From an uncultured Rubrobacteraceae bacterium (GTDB lineage: Bacteria > Actinomycetota > Rubrobacteria > Rubrobacterales > Rubrobacteraceae), in NCBI GenBank assembly GCA_902806105.1, contig CADCVI010000165.1, positions 1 through 6,720 on the forward strand: a stretch of DNA of 6,720 bases, read 5' to 3'. Below are positions 1 through 5,834 of the stretch, in pieces. Position numbers and translations under genes: made by a program. The notes under the pieces are model-generated. The model saw only the letters and a list, made by a program, of their open reading frames with translations, had not been told where the DNA came from and made no database searches. How positions within the stretch are numbered: the first letter of the stretch is position 1; each line of letters begins with the position of its first letter.

Positions 1-30
1 CAACCAGATCAAAACGCGAGCATTCGGCAT
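1..30 (-). CDS. Possible 5' end of a divergent gene running off the left edge
   Basis: Reading the minus strand from 30 down to 1 gives an ATG and nine further open codons (MPNARVLIWL) to the window edge. A perfect AAGGAGG Shine-Dalgarno match (plus-strand CCTCCTT at 33-39) lies just upstream. The gap between that motif and the ATG is only 2 bases, which is short. The other nearby ATG with better spacing runs into TGA after four codons. The product cannot be named from ten residues. If real, the gene is transcribed away from the TraR/DksA-like gene. The call rests on the ribosome-binding motif alone. Confidence 0.3.
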   Translation of the reverse strand, partial: MPNARVLIWL

Positions 31-444
31 ATCCTCCTTCTGACCTTTCGAAACATTAACAGCCCTCTTCCGCAAGCACCAGGTGCGACGATCTAACTTG
101 TTCGTGGTTTTGCCTAAGAAGGTTCACCGTATAGCTCATCTCATTCTTGTGGCCCTGGGGATGTTGCGTTTCAATGAATGCGGAGAGCAAGTGGTCGCGA
201 TACAAGAGACCAAAGTCTGGTCTGGGAGGCCATACATTCGTTGAGGCCCCTGATCGCGCTGCCGGTCCTTACTCGGCGGCAGAAAACGCCGCATGTGAAT
301 GAGGAACTGCGGCCGTAGGTTTCAGGCAATCTGCCGGCCATGGAGGCTTCGGAGGGGCGGCTCGCGGTGTGTGGCGTGATGCCGATTGCGGTAAGTTGAA
401 GGTGCGGGTTTAGTATCTGCGTTCAAACGTTCGAGATGTAGAGC
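31..444. other. Long intergenic region, lower GC, no gene recognised
   Basis: No open frame here has a good ribosome-binding site or recognisable product, and I see no tRNA-like T-arm or cloverleaf. Hand counting of the first 240 bases gives about 50% G+C, clearly below the neighbouring genes. A 6-bp inverted repeat (CTGCCG at 259-264 and CGGCAG at 277-282, 12-base loop) has no T-tract on either strand and is unlikely to be a terminator. The right part should hold the promoter of the TraR/DksA-like gene. The region probably serves as the shared upstream region of two divergent genes. Confidence 0.55.
386..414 (+). promoter_or_regulatory. Weak candidate promoter for the TraR/DksA-like gene
   Basis: TTGCGG (386-391) and TTTAGT (409-414) are 17 bases apart. 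They match the vegetative -35 and -10 consensus at only 3/6 and 4/6 positions. An alternative -10 is TAGTAT at 411-416. Transcription would begin near 421 and leave a leader of about 30 bases. A short direct repeat, CGTTC-AAA-CGTTC (420-432), sits at the expected start site and could be a regulator site or chance. Confidence is low because both hexamers are degenerate. Confidence 0.25.
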
Positions 445-454
445 AGGAGTGGTG

Positions 455-877
455 ATGGCTGATAACGGTTTGGATCAGGAGTTCGTCCAGCAGCAGAAGA
501 AGAGGCTGGAGGAGATGCGCGCGGAGTTGCGCGGGCTAGCCGACGGGGTGGAAGAGGACATGAAAGATCGCGCCGAGGACGAGGGCGACGCCACGGAGCA
601 CGACTCCGGGGACATGAGCCAGTCTATTTTCACGCGCGAGATGGACGCGACGGTGGGCCAGGCGATGGAGGGGCGTCTCAGCTTCGTCGAGCGGTCGTTG
701 CAGAAGATCGAGGAGGGCACCTACGGCCTCTCGGACGTCAGCGGGGAGCCTATTGCGAGGGGACGCCTGGAGGCTGCGCCGGAGGCGATCTACAGGATAG
801 ACGAACAGGAGGACTTCGAGAACGGGCGCCGCTACCGCCAGGAGATAAACGAGGACAGCCAGCCGCCGATCTCGTAG
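455..877 (+). CDS. TraR/DksA-family regulator with a cysteine-free zinc-finger fold
   Basis: This 140-residue protein has the layout of Gram-positive TraR/DksA-type regulators, which bind RNA polymerase through the secondary channel. An N-terminal helical, coiled-coil region (about 6-37) is followed by an acidic linker (about 38-64), a second helix (about 65-87) and a C-terminal finger starting at GTYG (88-91) and containing SGEPI (96-100). The finger normally carries C-X2-C-X17-C-X2-C. Here the exact spacing is kept, but the four positions are S93, S96, R114 and E117, and the protein has no cysteine at all, so it should not bind zinc. I chose ATG 455 because AGGAG (445-449) lies 5 bases upstream; GTG at 449 or 452 would overlap or abut that site. 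The gene appears monocistronic. The family call is firm, but whether it still acts on RNA polymerase is inference. Confidence 0.85.
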   Translation: MADNGLDQEFVQQQKKRLEEMRAELRGLADGVEEDMKDRAEDEGDATEHDSGDMSQSIFTREMDATVGQAMEGRLSFVERSLQKIEEGTYGLSDVSGEPIARGRLEAAPEAIYRIDEQEDFENGRRYRQEINEDSQPPIS

Positions 878-882
878 CATGT

Positions 883-903
883 GCGGGCCTTAACGAGGTC
901 CGT
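883..903 (+). terminator. Possible U-less hairpin after the TraR/DksA-like gene
   Basis: GCGGGCCT (883-890) can pair with AGGTCCGT (896-903) around a 5-base loop, giving an 8-bp stem with two G-U pairs. It starts 6 bases after the TAG stop and lies just upstream of the next gene's promoter. No run of T follows, so it is not a classical intrinsic terminator. It could be a U-less hairpin terminator or simply structure between genes. Confidence 0.3.
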
Positions 904-915
904 TGCGGCCGACGG

Positions 916-921
916 TATAAT
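916..921 (+). promoter_or_regulatory. Perfect -10 box (TATAAT) placed for a leaderless transcript
   Basis: A six-of-six TATAAT sits with only six bases between it and the ATG at 928. Transcription normally starts about seven bases after this hexamer, which is on or next to the A of the ATG. There is no usable Shine-Dalgarno upstream of that ATG: the only purine patch, AGGTG at 922-926, is 1 base away. No good -35 is seen at 16-18 bases (TTAACG at 890-895 is 20 bases off). This matches the leaderless-promoter layout known in actinobacteria and Deinococcus. Confidence 0.6.
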
Positions 922-927
922 AGGTGC

Positions 928-1845
928 ATGGATAAACATACTTTTCGTGGGGACGACGAACGGGCGCAGGGGGATGAGTCTTTGTTCCGCAGCGACCTGG
1001 AGAAGCGTGACGAGGCGCCGAGGTACGAGCCCTTAAGGCCGGTAGGCGGGATGGGGAGTACGATCAAGCGCCTCCTCGCCCCGCTGGTTGCGATAGGGTT
1101 GCTGCTCACAAAGTTCAAGTTTCTGCTCTTCGCCCTCCTCAAGATCAAGTTTATCGGGACGGCATTTACCGCTCTTTTGAGCATCGGGGCTTACGCGCTT
1201 ATCTTCCCCGTGTGGTTTGCGGTGGGCTTTGTGGTCCTGATCTGGGTGCACGAGATGGGCCATGTGCTGCAGCTCAAGCGCGAGGGTATACCCGCGTCGG
1301 CGCCGATGTTCATCCCGTTTCTCGGGGCGATCGTGGCGATGAAGGAGATGCCAAAGAACGCGCTGATCGAGGCGCGGGTGGGACTGGCGGGACCGGTGCT
1401 CGGCACGCTCGGGGCTCTGGGGGCTCTCGGGTTGTATGCGTGGACCGAGCAGCCGCTGCTGCTGGCGCTCGCGTACGTCGGGTTCTTTCTGAATCTGATC
1501 AACCTGCTCCCCGTTCTGCCGCTCGATGGCGGGCGGGCGGTGGGGGCGCTTTCGCCTGCGTTCTGGCTCTTCGGCGTCGTGCTGATGGTGGTGCTTGTGT
1601 TCGTGGCAGGGCTCAGCCCGTTCTTCCTCCTGCTGGTCGCGCTGCTCGGGGGGCCGGAGCTCTGGCGCAGGTGGAAGACGCGCAACACGCCGGAGGGACA
1701 GGCCTATCACAAGATAGAGCCTCGCTACCGCTTCGCCGTGGGGCTTGTGTATGTGGCCCTGGCCGTGGCGCTGGTCGTCCTTATGGGCGTCGCTGACTTG
1801 CCGGCCCCGCCGGGTTCGCCCCAGGGTGCCCCCGCGACCGCATGA
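928..1845 (+). CDS. M50-family site-2-type membrane zinc metalloprotease
   Basis: This 305-residue polytopic membrane protein carries the M50 intramembrane protease signature. HEMGH at 108-112 supplies two zinc ligands and the catalytic glutamate E109. The second motif, NLINLLPVLPLDGG (189-202), supplies the third ligand, D200. GLAGP (152-156) is also typical. A charged cytoplasmic-looking N-terminus (1-45) precedes hydrophobic segments near 47-70, 76-106, 125-138, 153-171, 176-199, 209-240 and 266-287. No PDZ or CBS domain is visible. Such enzymes cleave transmembrane substrates within the bilayer, often in signalling or clearance of membrane proteins; the substrate here is unknown. The ATG lies directly behind a TATAAT box with no ribosome-binding site, suggesting leaderless translation. 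The TGA stop overlaps the next gene's ATG (ATGA), so the two are probably translationally coupled. Family call is firm. Confidence 0.92.
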   Translation: MDKHTFRGDDERAQGDESLFRSDLEKRDEAPRYEPLRPVGGMGSTIKRLLAPLVAIGLLLTKFKFLLFALLKIKFIGTAFTALLSIGAYALIFPVWFAVGFVVLIWVHEMGHVLQLKREGIPASAPMFIPFLGAIVAMKEMPKNALIEARVGLAGPVLGTLGALGALGLYAWTEQPLLLALAYVGFFLNLINLLPVLPLDGGRAVGALSPAFWLFGVVLMVVLVFVAGLSPFFLLLVALLGGPELWRRWKTRNTPEGQAYHKIEPRYRFAVGLVYVALAVALVVLMGVADLPAPPGSPQGAPATA

Positions 1846-3017
1846 GGACCGTCCTCTACACCGGCAAGGGCGGGGTCGGGAAGACCAGCGTAGCGGCGGC
1901 GACGGCCGTGAAAGCCGCGGCCTCCGGCAAGAGGGTTCTCGTGATGAGCACGGACCCGGCGCATTCGCTCTCGGACGCGTTCGACGAGCCGGTCGGGGCC
2001 GAACCCCGGGAGATGGCGGAGGGGCTCTTCGCACAGGAGATGGATCAGGGGAGCATGATCCAGGAGCACTGGGCGGAGATCCAGGAGTACATCACCACCT
2101 TCTTCGAATGGCAGGGGACCGATGCGCTCGCGGCGGAGGAGCTTGCGATGCTGCCGGGGATGGATGAGATCTTCGGTCTGCTGATGGTTCGCAGGCACCA
2201 CGAGGAGGGGCTGTACGACGCCCTGGTCGTGGACGCCGCTCCGACCGGGGAGACGCTGAGGCTGTTGAGCCTGCCGGACCAGATGGGATGGTACGTCGAG
2301 AAGATCTTCCCGGTGCAGCGCAACGCGGCGAAGCTCGTCCGTCCGTTCGCCCGGCGTGCCAAGGTGAAATCCCTGCCGCCGCTGCCGGAGGATAGCTTCT
2401 TCGGGGCGCTGCAACGCTTCTACGACGCGGTGGCGGGTGTGGGCGAGGTCCTGACCGACCCCGAGCAGACCTCGGTTCGGCTTGTGACGAACGCAGAGAA
2501 GATGGTGGTCGCCGAGTCGCGCAGGGCGTACACGTACCTGAACCTCTACGACTACGCGGTGGACGCCGTCGTGGTCAACCGCCTGCTCCCCGACTCCGTC
2601 TCGGACCCGTACTTCGAGAAGTGGCGGGTCGCGCAGGCGCGCCACCTGGAGAGCATCGAGGAGGCGTTCTCTCCGCTACCGATCCTCAAGGCGAGGCTCT
2701 TCGACAAGGAGATGTACGGCATGGAGGCGCTGCGTGCGCTGGCTGAGGAGATTTTCGGCGGGGACGACCCGCTGCGCCGTTTCTCCGTTGGTTCCGCTCA
2801 CGACATCGTGAAGACCGCCGACGGCTACGAGGTGATCCTGAACCTCCCGCTCCTCGAGAAGGGGAGCGTAGACCTGTCCAAGAAGGGTGCGGAGCTTCTG
2901 GTACGGGTTGGCGGGTACCGGCGAAACGTCTTGTTGCCGGACTCGATGGTGCGCCTTCGGGCGGCGGGGGCGCGCATGGACGGCGACAAGCTTCGGGTCA
3001 GGCTAACGGATGACTGA
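1842..3017 (+). CDS. ArsA/Get3-family ATPase with C-terminal HSP20-like domain
   Basis: This 391-residue SIMIBI-class P-loop ATPase has the deviant Walker A GKGGVGKT (8-15) with the intersubunit lysine K9. It also has switch I STDPAHSLSDAF (36-47) and the switch II region VVDAAPTGETLRLL (129-142), which starts with D131. It has a single ATPase half like Get3, not the tandem repeat of E. coli ArsA. The last 85 or so residues (from about 307) resemble the small-heat-shock-like domain often appended to bacterial ArsA homologues. No cysteine occurs anywhere, so neither the arsenite site of ArsA nor the Get3 CXXC zinc site is present. Arsenic export is therefore unlikely, and a role in targeting or chaperoning membrane or hydrophobic clients is inferred. 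It overlaps the M50 gene by 4 bases and the following small gene by 8. Confidence 0.9.
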   Translation: MRTVLYTGKGGVGKTSVAAATAVKAAASGKRVLVMSTDPAHSLSDAFDEPVGAEPREMAEGLFAQEMDQGSMIQEHWAEIQEYITTFFEWQGTDALAAEELAMLPGMDEIFGLLMVRRHHEEGLYDALVVDAAPTGETLRLLSLPDQMGWYVEKIFPVQRNAAKLVRPFARRAKVKSLPPLPEDSFFGALQRFYDAVAGVGEVLTDPEQTSVRLVTNAEKMVVAESRRAYTYLNLYDYAVDAVVVNRLLPDSVSDPYFEKWRVAQARHLESIEEAFSPLPILKARLFDKEMYGMEALRALAEEIFGGDDPLRRFSVGSAHDIVKTADGYEVILNLPLLEKGSVDLSKKGAELLVRVGGYRRNVLLPDSMVRLRAAGARMDGDKLRVRLTDD

Positions 3018-3222
3018 GGGGAGGCGGGAGCGCCGAGCACCGATCCTCGGGGTACTGGCCTACTTGCTGGTGCCCGGCGAGCGGCGCAGGCGCGCGACGG
3101 GACACTTTCGTCGCGCTGGCTTCGAAGTCCTCAAGGGCGTGGGCGAACTCGCCCGCGCCGACGGACGGCGCGGGGGGCCTGGCGCCGAGCCGGAGCGCCG
3201 CGAGAGCATCGACATAGAATAG
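3010..3222 (+). CDS. Small basic hypothetical protein coupled to the ArsA-like gene
   Basis: This 70-residue frame starts with an ATG that overlaps the end of the ArsA-like gene by 8 bases and ends at TAG 3220-3222. I do not recognise the family. It shows an arginine-rich N-terminus (5-9), a short hydrophobic stretch APILGVLAYLLVP (10-22), a basic cluster (25-35), a likely amphipathic helix (about 32-50) and a polar tail. By hand count about 80% of third codon positions are G or C, as expected for coding DNA here. No good Shine-Dalgarno precedes the ATG, so translation would depend on coupling. It could be a membrane-surface partner of the protease and ATPase. Chance cannot be excluded because GC-rich DNA gives long open frames. 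Confidence 0.55.
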   Translation: MTEGRRERRAPILGVLAYLLVPGERRRRATGHFRRAGFEVLKGVGELARADGRRGGPGAEPERRESIDIE

Positions 3223-3231
3223 GTACTCATG

Positions 3232-3250
3232 CTCCGGGGAGGTTCCGGAG
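3232..3250 (+). terminator. Possible hairpin ending the protease-ATPase unit
   Basis: CTCCGG (3232-3237) and CCGGAG (3245-3250) form a perfect 6-bp GC-rich stem with a 7-base loop, 10 bases after the stop of the small gene. No T-run follows, so it could only be a U-less terminator or an mRNA 3'-end structure. The rest of the gap up to 3398 shows no gene with a ribosome-binding site. Confidence 0.25.
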
Positions 3251-3398
3251 ATCGTCCGGGTGTCACCCTGCGGGAACTGCGGGGGAGTGTCGGGGCGTTA
3301 CGGTGTTGGCTGGCGTTCGGGGATGGCGAAGCGTGTGCTTGTGTGTTCCGCGCCACGTGGATTGGTGAGTCGGGCTACGGTGGATCCTGGCGGGGCGT

Positions 3399-3427
3399 TT
3401 GGCGTGGACGGGGGTCGGTAGTAAGAT
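3399..3427 (+). promoter_or_regulatory. Likely vegetative promoter of the pdxS-pdxT-yebC operon
   Basis: TTGGCG (3399-3404) and TAAGAT (3422-3427) each match four of six bases of the -35 and -10 consensus and are separated by the ideal 17 bases. Transcription would begin near 3434, in a short AT-rich stretch (3433-3440) unusual for this GC-rich region. The leader would be about 44 bases. TATATT at 3435-3440 is an alternative -10 but has no matching -35. I see no clear PdxR-type operator, though the motif is hard to judge by eye. Confidence 0.45.
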
Positions 3428-3477
3428 ACGTCTATATATTTCTGGCAGGATTTCGTTTGTACCGACGGGAGTTACGC

Positions 3478-4371
3478 ATGGAGAACGGGCAGTCGACCGG
3501 GACGTTCCGGGTCAAGAGCGGGATGGCCCAGATGCTCAAGGGCGGGGTCATCATGGATGTGGTGAACGCCGAGCAGGCAAAGGTGGCCGAGGAGGCCGGG
3601 GCTGTCGCGGTGATGGCGCTCGAGCGGGTGCCGGCCGATATCAGGGTGCAGGGCGGGGTCGCGAGGATGAGCGACCCGGAGATGATCCAGGGCATCCAGG
3701 AGGTCGTCTCCATCCCTGTTATGGCGAAGGCGCGGATCGGGCACTTTGTCGAGGCGCAGGTGCTGGAGGCGCTGGAGGTCGACTACATCGACGAGTCGGA
3801 GGTCCTGACGCCGGCGGACGAGGCGCACCACATCGACAAGGCGGCGTTCTCCGTGCCGTTCGTGTGCGGGGCGACGAACCTCGGCGAGGCCCTGAGGAGG
3901 ATCGGCGAGGGGGCGGCGATGATCCGTTCCAAGGGCGAGGCCGGGACGGGGAACGTCGTGGAGGCGGTCCGGCACATGCGCTCGATCGTCGGCGGGATAA
4001 AGAAGCTCACCGTGCTGGATTACGAGGAGCTGATGGCGGAGGCGAAGAACCTCCGGGCGCCCTACGAGCTCGTGCGCTGGGTCGCGGAGAACGGGCGGTT
4101 GCCGGTCGTTCTGTTCACCGCCGGCGGGATCGCGACGCCGTCGGATGCAGCGCTGATGATGCAGCTCGGGGCGGACGGGGTGTTCGTCGGGTCCGGCATC
4201 TTCAAGAGCGGCGACCCGGCCACGAGGGCGCGGGCGATCGTGCGGGCGACGACGCACTTCAAGGACGCGAAGGTGATCGCGGAGGTCAGCCGGGGTCTCG
4301 GGGAGGCCATGGTCGGCCGCGAGATGAGCGACCTTTCGGAGGGGGAGAAGCTAGCGACGCGTGGCTGGTAA
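3478..4371 (+). CDS. pdxS: PLP synthase subunit PdxS (pyridoxal 5'-phosphate synthase lyase)
   Basis: This 297-residue TIM-barrel enzyme makes PLP directly from ribose 5-phosphate, glyceraldehyde 3-phosphate and ammonia delivered by PdxT. Hallmarks are MDVVN (26-30) with D27, [10 protein letters not shown] (47-56), [10 protein letters not shown] (81-90) with catalytic K84, and [10 protein letters not shown] (149-158) with catalytic K152. The phosphate-binding [13 protein letters not shown] (213-225) and [12 protein letters not shown] (231-242) follow. These lysines sit three residues later than K81 and K149 of the B. subtilis enzyme, matching a slightly longer N-terminus. The frame is open back to 3229, but ATG 3478 is the right start: GGGAG (3467-3471) lies 6 bases upstream and homology begins here. 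PdxS assembles as a dodecamer decorated with PdxT. Its stop overlaps the pdxT start by 11 bases. The assignment is certain. Confidence 0.98.
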   Translation: MENGQSTGTFRVKSGMAQMLKGGVIMDVVNAEQAKVAEEAGAVAVMALERVPADIRVQGGVARMSDPEMIQGIQEVVSIPVMAKARIGHFVEAQVLEALEVDYIDESEVLTPADEAHHIDKAAFSVPFVCGATNLGEALRRIGEGAAMIRSKGEAGTGNVVEAVRHMRSIVGGIKKLTVLDYEELMAEAKNLRAPYELVRWVAENGRLPVVLFTAGGIATPSDAALMMQLGADGVFVGSGIFKSGDPATRARAIVRATTHFKDAKVIAEVSRGLGEAMVGREMSDLSEGEKLATRGW

Positions 4372-5032
4372 GGAATACAACGGCTCGGGCCGGCCGATAA
4401 CGGCCCGGAAAGGCGATCGGCCGGTAACGGCTCGAAAGGCCGACCGGGAGCCTACAGGCCCCACGCGGGTCGGGGTGCTCGCGTTGCAGGGCGACGTGTC
4501 GGAGCACGTCGAGATCCTGAAGAAGCTCGGGGTCGAGCCGGTCGAGGTGCGCGGGATCGAGGATCTGGAGGGGCTTGCCGGCCTGATCGTGCCGGGGGGC
4601 GAATCTACGGTTATAGGGAAGCAGATGTCCGAGACGGGCCTGCTCGACGGGGTGCGGAGCTTCTTTTACAAGGGTGGGCCCGTCTGGGGGACCTGCGCCG
4701 GGATGGTGCTCGCGGCCTCGGCGACGACGGGCGGGCGTCAGCCGCTCCTCGGGCTGATGAACGCGCTCGTCGAGCGCAACGGGTTCGGGCGCCAGGTCCA
4801 CTCCTTCGAGGCGGACCTCGACGTCGAGGGGTTCGAGCGTCCTTTCCCGGGGGTGTTTATACGGGCGCCGTTCTTCGAGGACGTGGGGCCTGGCGTGGAG
4901 GTCATCGGGAGGGTCGGGGAGAGGATCGTCGCCGCGAGGGGGGAGAACATCCTCGTTACGGCGTTCCACCCGGAGCTGACGGATGACGTAAGATTTCACG
5001 AGTACTTTTTACGGGAGGTATGCGGTTTATGA
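4361..5032 (+). CDS. pdxT: PLP synthase glutaminase subunit PdxT
   Basis: This class I glutamine amidotransferase hydrolyses glutamine and channels ammonia to PdxS. The frame encodes 223 residues. The core starts at VGVLALQGD (37-45) and shows PGGES (78-82), the nucleophile loop WGTCAGM (109-115) with C112, and FHPEL (202-206) with H203 and E205, so the triad is complete. The family usually starts within a few residues of the VGVLALQGD motif, so the first 35 residues here are extra. The extension is basic and contains a duplicated nine-residue unit (11-19 and 20-28). GTG 4361 is the only plausible start, because the sole other in-frame start-like codon (GTG 4475) would cut into the first strand. 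A GGAGGGGG patch ends 14 bases upstream, rather far, so coupling to pdxS probably helps. The stop overlaps the yebC start (ATGA). Confidence 0.96.
   Translation: MAGKEYNGSGRPITARKGDRPVTARKADREPTGPTRVGVLALQGDVSEHVEILKKLGVEPVEVRGIEDLEGLAGLIVPGGESTVIGKQMSETGLLDGVRSFFYKGGPVWGTCAGMVLAASATTGGRQPLLGLMNALVERNGFGRQVHSFEADLDVEGFERPFPGVFIRAPFFEDVGPGVEVIGRVGERIVAARGENILVTAFHPELTDDVRFHEYFLREVCGL
4391..4444 (+). repeat. 27-bp imperfect tandem repeat in the pdxT 5' end
   Basis: Two copies (4391-4417 and 4418-4444) differ at only a few positions and encode RPITARKGD and RPVTARKAD. Each copy, with the bases just before it, contains a small inverted repeat. GGCCG-ATAA-CGGCC is in the first. GGCCG-GTAA-CGGCT is in the second, with one G-U pair and a GNRA-type loop. 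The repeat begins about 20 bases after the pdxS stop and lies wholly inside the extra N-terminal coding part of pdxT. Confidence 0.8.
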
Positions 5033-5781
5033 GCGGACATTCTAAATGGTCCACCATCAAGAGAAAGAAGGGGGCGGCCGACGCGAAGCGCGGAGCGCTC
5101 TTCGGGAAGCTCTCCAAGGCGATCACGATGTCGGCTCGCGAGGGCGGCGGGGACCCGGAGATGAACCCGGCGCTTGGGCTCGCGGTCCAGAAGGCCAAGG
5201 CCGGCAACATGCCCAACGAGAACATCCAGCGCGCCATAGACAAGGGGACGGGCGCCGGCGCCGACGCGGAGACGTACGAGCGGATCACGTATGAGGGCTA
5301 CGGCCCCGGCGGGGTCGCGGTGCTTATAGACGTTCTCACGGACAACAGGAACCGGACGGCCTCCGATGTCCGCTACGTCTTCTCCAAGAACGGCGGGAAG
5401 CTCGGGACGAGCGGGTCGGTCTCTTACCTCTTCGAGAGGAAGGGGGTCATCCTGGTCCCGCTCGACGCGGTGGACGAGGACGAGCTGATGGAGGCCGCGC
5501 TCGAAGCTGGGGCAGAGGACGTCGAGACCTCCGAGAGCGATTACAGGGTCGTGACCTCGCCCGAGGACTTCGCCGCGGTCAGGGACGCCCTGCGCGCGGC
5601 GGGCATCCAGTTCGAGAACGCCGAGATCACGATGGCGCCGCAGAACAGCATCGACCTCGACGTCTCCACGGCCAAGCAGACGCTCAGGCTTATAGACGCG
5701 CTGGAGGACAACGACGACGTTCAGGAAGTCTTTGCGAACTTCGACATCAGCGACGAAGTGATGGCGGAGGTCGCGGGCTAA
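5029..5781 (+). CDS. yebC: YebC/TACO1-family protein
   Basis: This 250-residue protein has all the family marks: MSGHSKW at the start, [13 protein letters not shown] (10-22), [12 protein letters not shown] (61-72), [11 protein letters not shown] (90-100) and TDNRNRT (105-111), then the two alpha-beta domains of the C-terminal half. YebC proteins were long annotated as transcription regulators; more recent work on YebC/TACO1 links the family to ribosome function and relief of stalling at proline-rich stretches. An upstream ATG (5020) would abut the ribosome-binding site. ATG 5029 lies 9 bases after GGGAGGT (5013-5019) and gives the conserved N-terminus, so it is chosen. It overlaps the pdxT stop by 4 bases. 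Many actinobacteria place ruvC next; here a terminator follows. Length is normal for the family. Confidence 0.97.
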   Translation: MSGHSKWSTIKRKKGAADAKRGALFGKLSKAITMSAREGGGDPEMNPALGLAVQKAKAGNMPNENIQRAIDKGTGAGADAETYERITYEGYGPGGVAVLIDVLTDNRNRTASDVRYVFSKNGGKLGTSGSVSYLFERKGVILVPLDAVDEDELMEAALEAGAEDVETSESDYRVVTSPEDFAAVRDALRAAGIQFENAEITMAPQNSIDLDVSTAKQTLRLIDALEDNDDVQEVFANFDISDEVMAEVAG

Positions 5782-5808
5782 CCGCGGTTCGTCTTTTCGT
5801 GTCTCTTG

Positions 5809-5833
5809 CGGCCGGGCAACCCCGGCCGTTTTT
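5809..5833 (+). terminator. Rho-independent terminator of the pdxS-pdxT-yebC operon
   Basis: CGGCCGGG (5809-5816) and CCCGGCCG (5821-5828) form a perfect 8-bp stem closed by a CAAC loop, immediately followed by five T (5829-5833). It lies 27 bases after the yebC stop and is the only classical intrinsic terminator seen in the window. Confidence 0.92.
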
Positions 5834-5834
5834 C

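Noticed and set aside
259..282. Hairpin CTGCCG/CGGCAG as a terminator
   Set aside because: The stem is only 6 bp with a 12-base loop and is followed by A residues, not T; no T-run occurs on the other strand either.
340..399. Short plus-strand frame of 19 codons starting at ATG 340
   Set aside because: It has no ribosome-binding site and no recognisable sequence, and it overlaps the probable promoter region of the TraR/DksA-like gene.
1033..2034. Long minus-strand open frame opposite the protease and ATPase genes
   Set aside because: It is the antisense shadow of two firmly identified genes; its arginine/proline/histidine-rich translation is typical of GC-rich antisense frames.
3229..3477. 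In-frame N-terminal extension of PdxS of 83 residues
   Set aside because: The extra part has no family similarity, ATG 3229 lacks a good ribosome-binding site, and a likely promoter and GGGAG site sit within it; the conserved protein starts at 3478.
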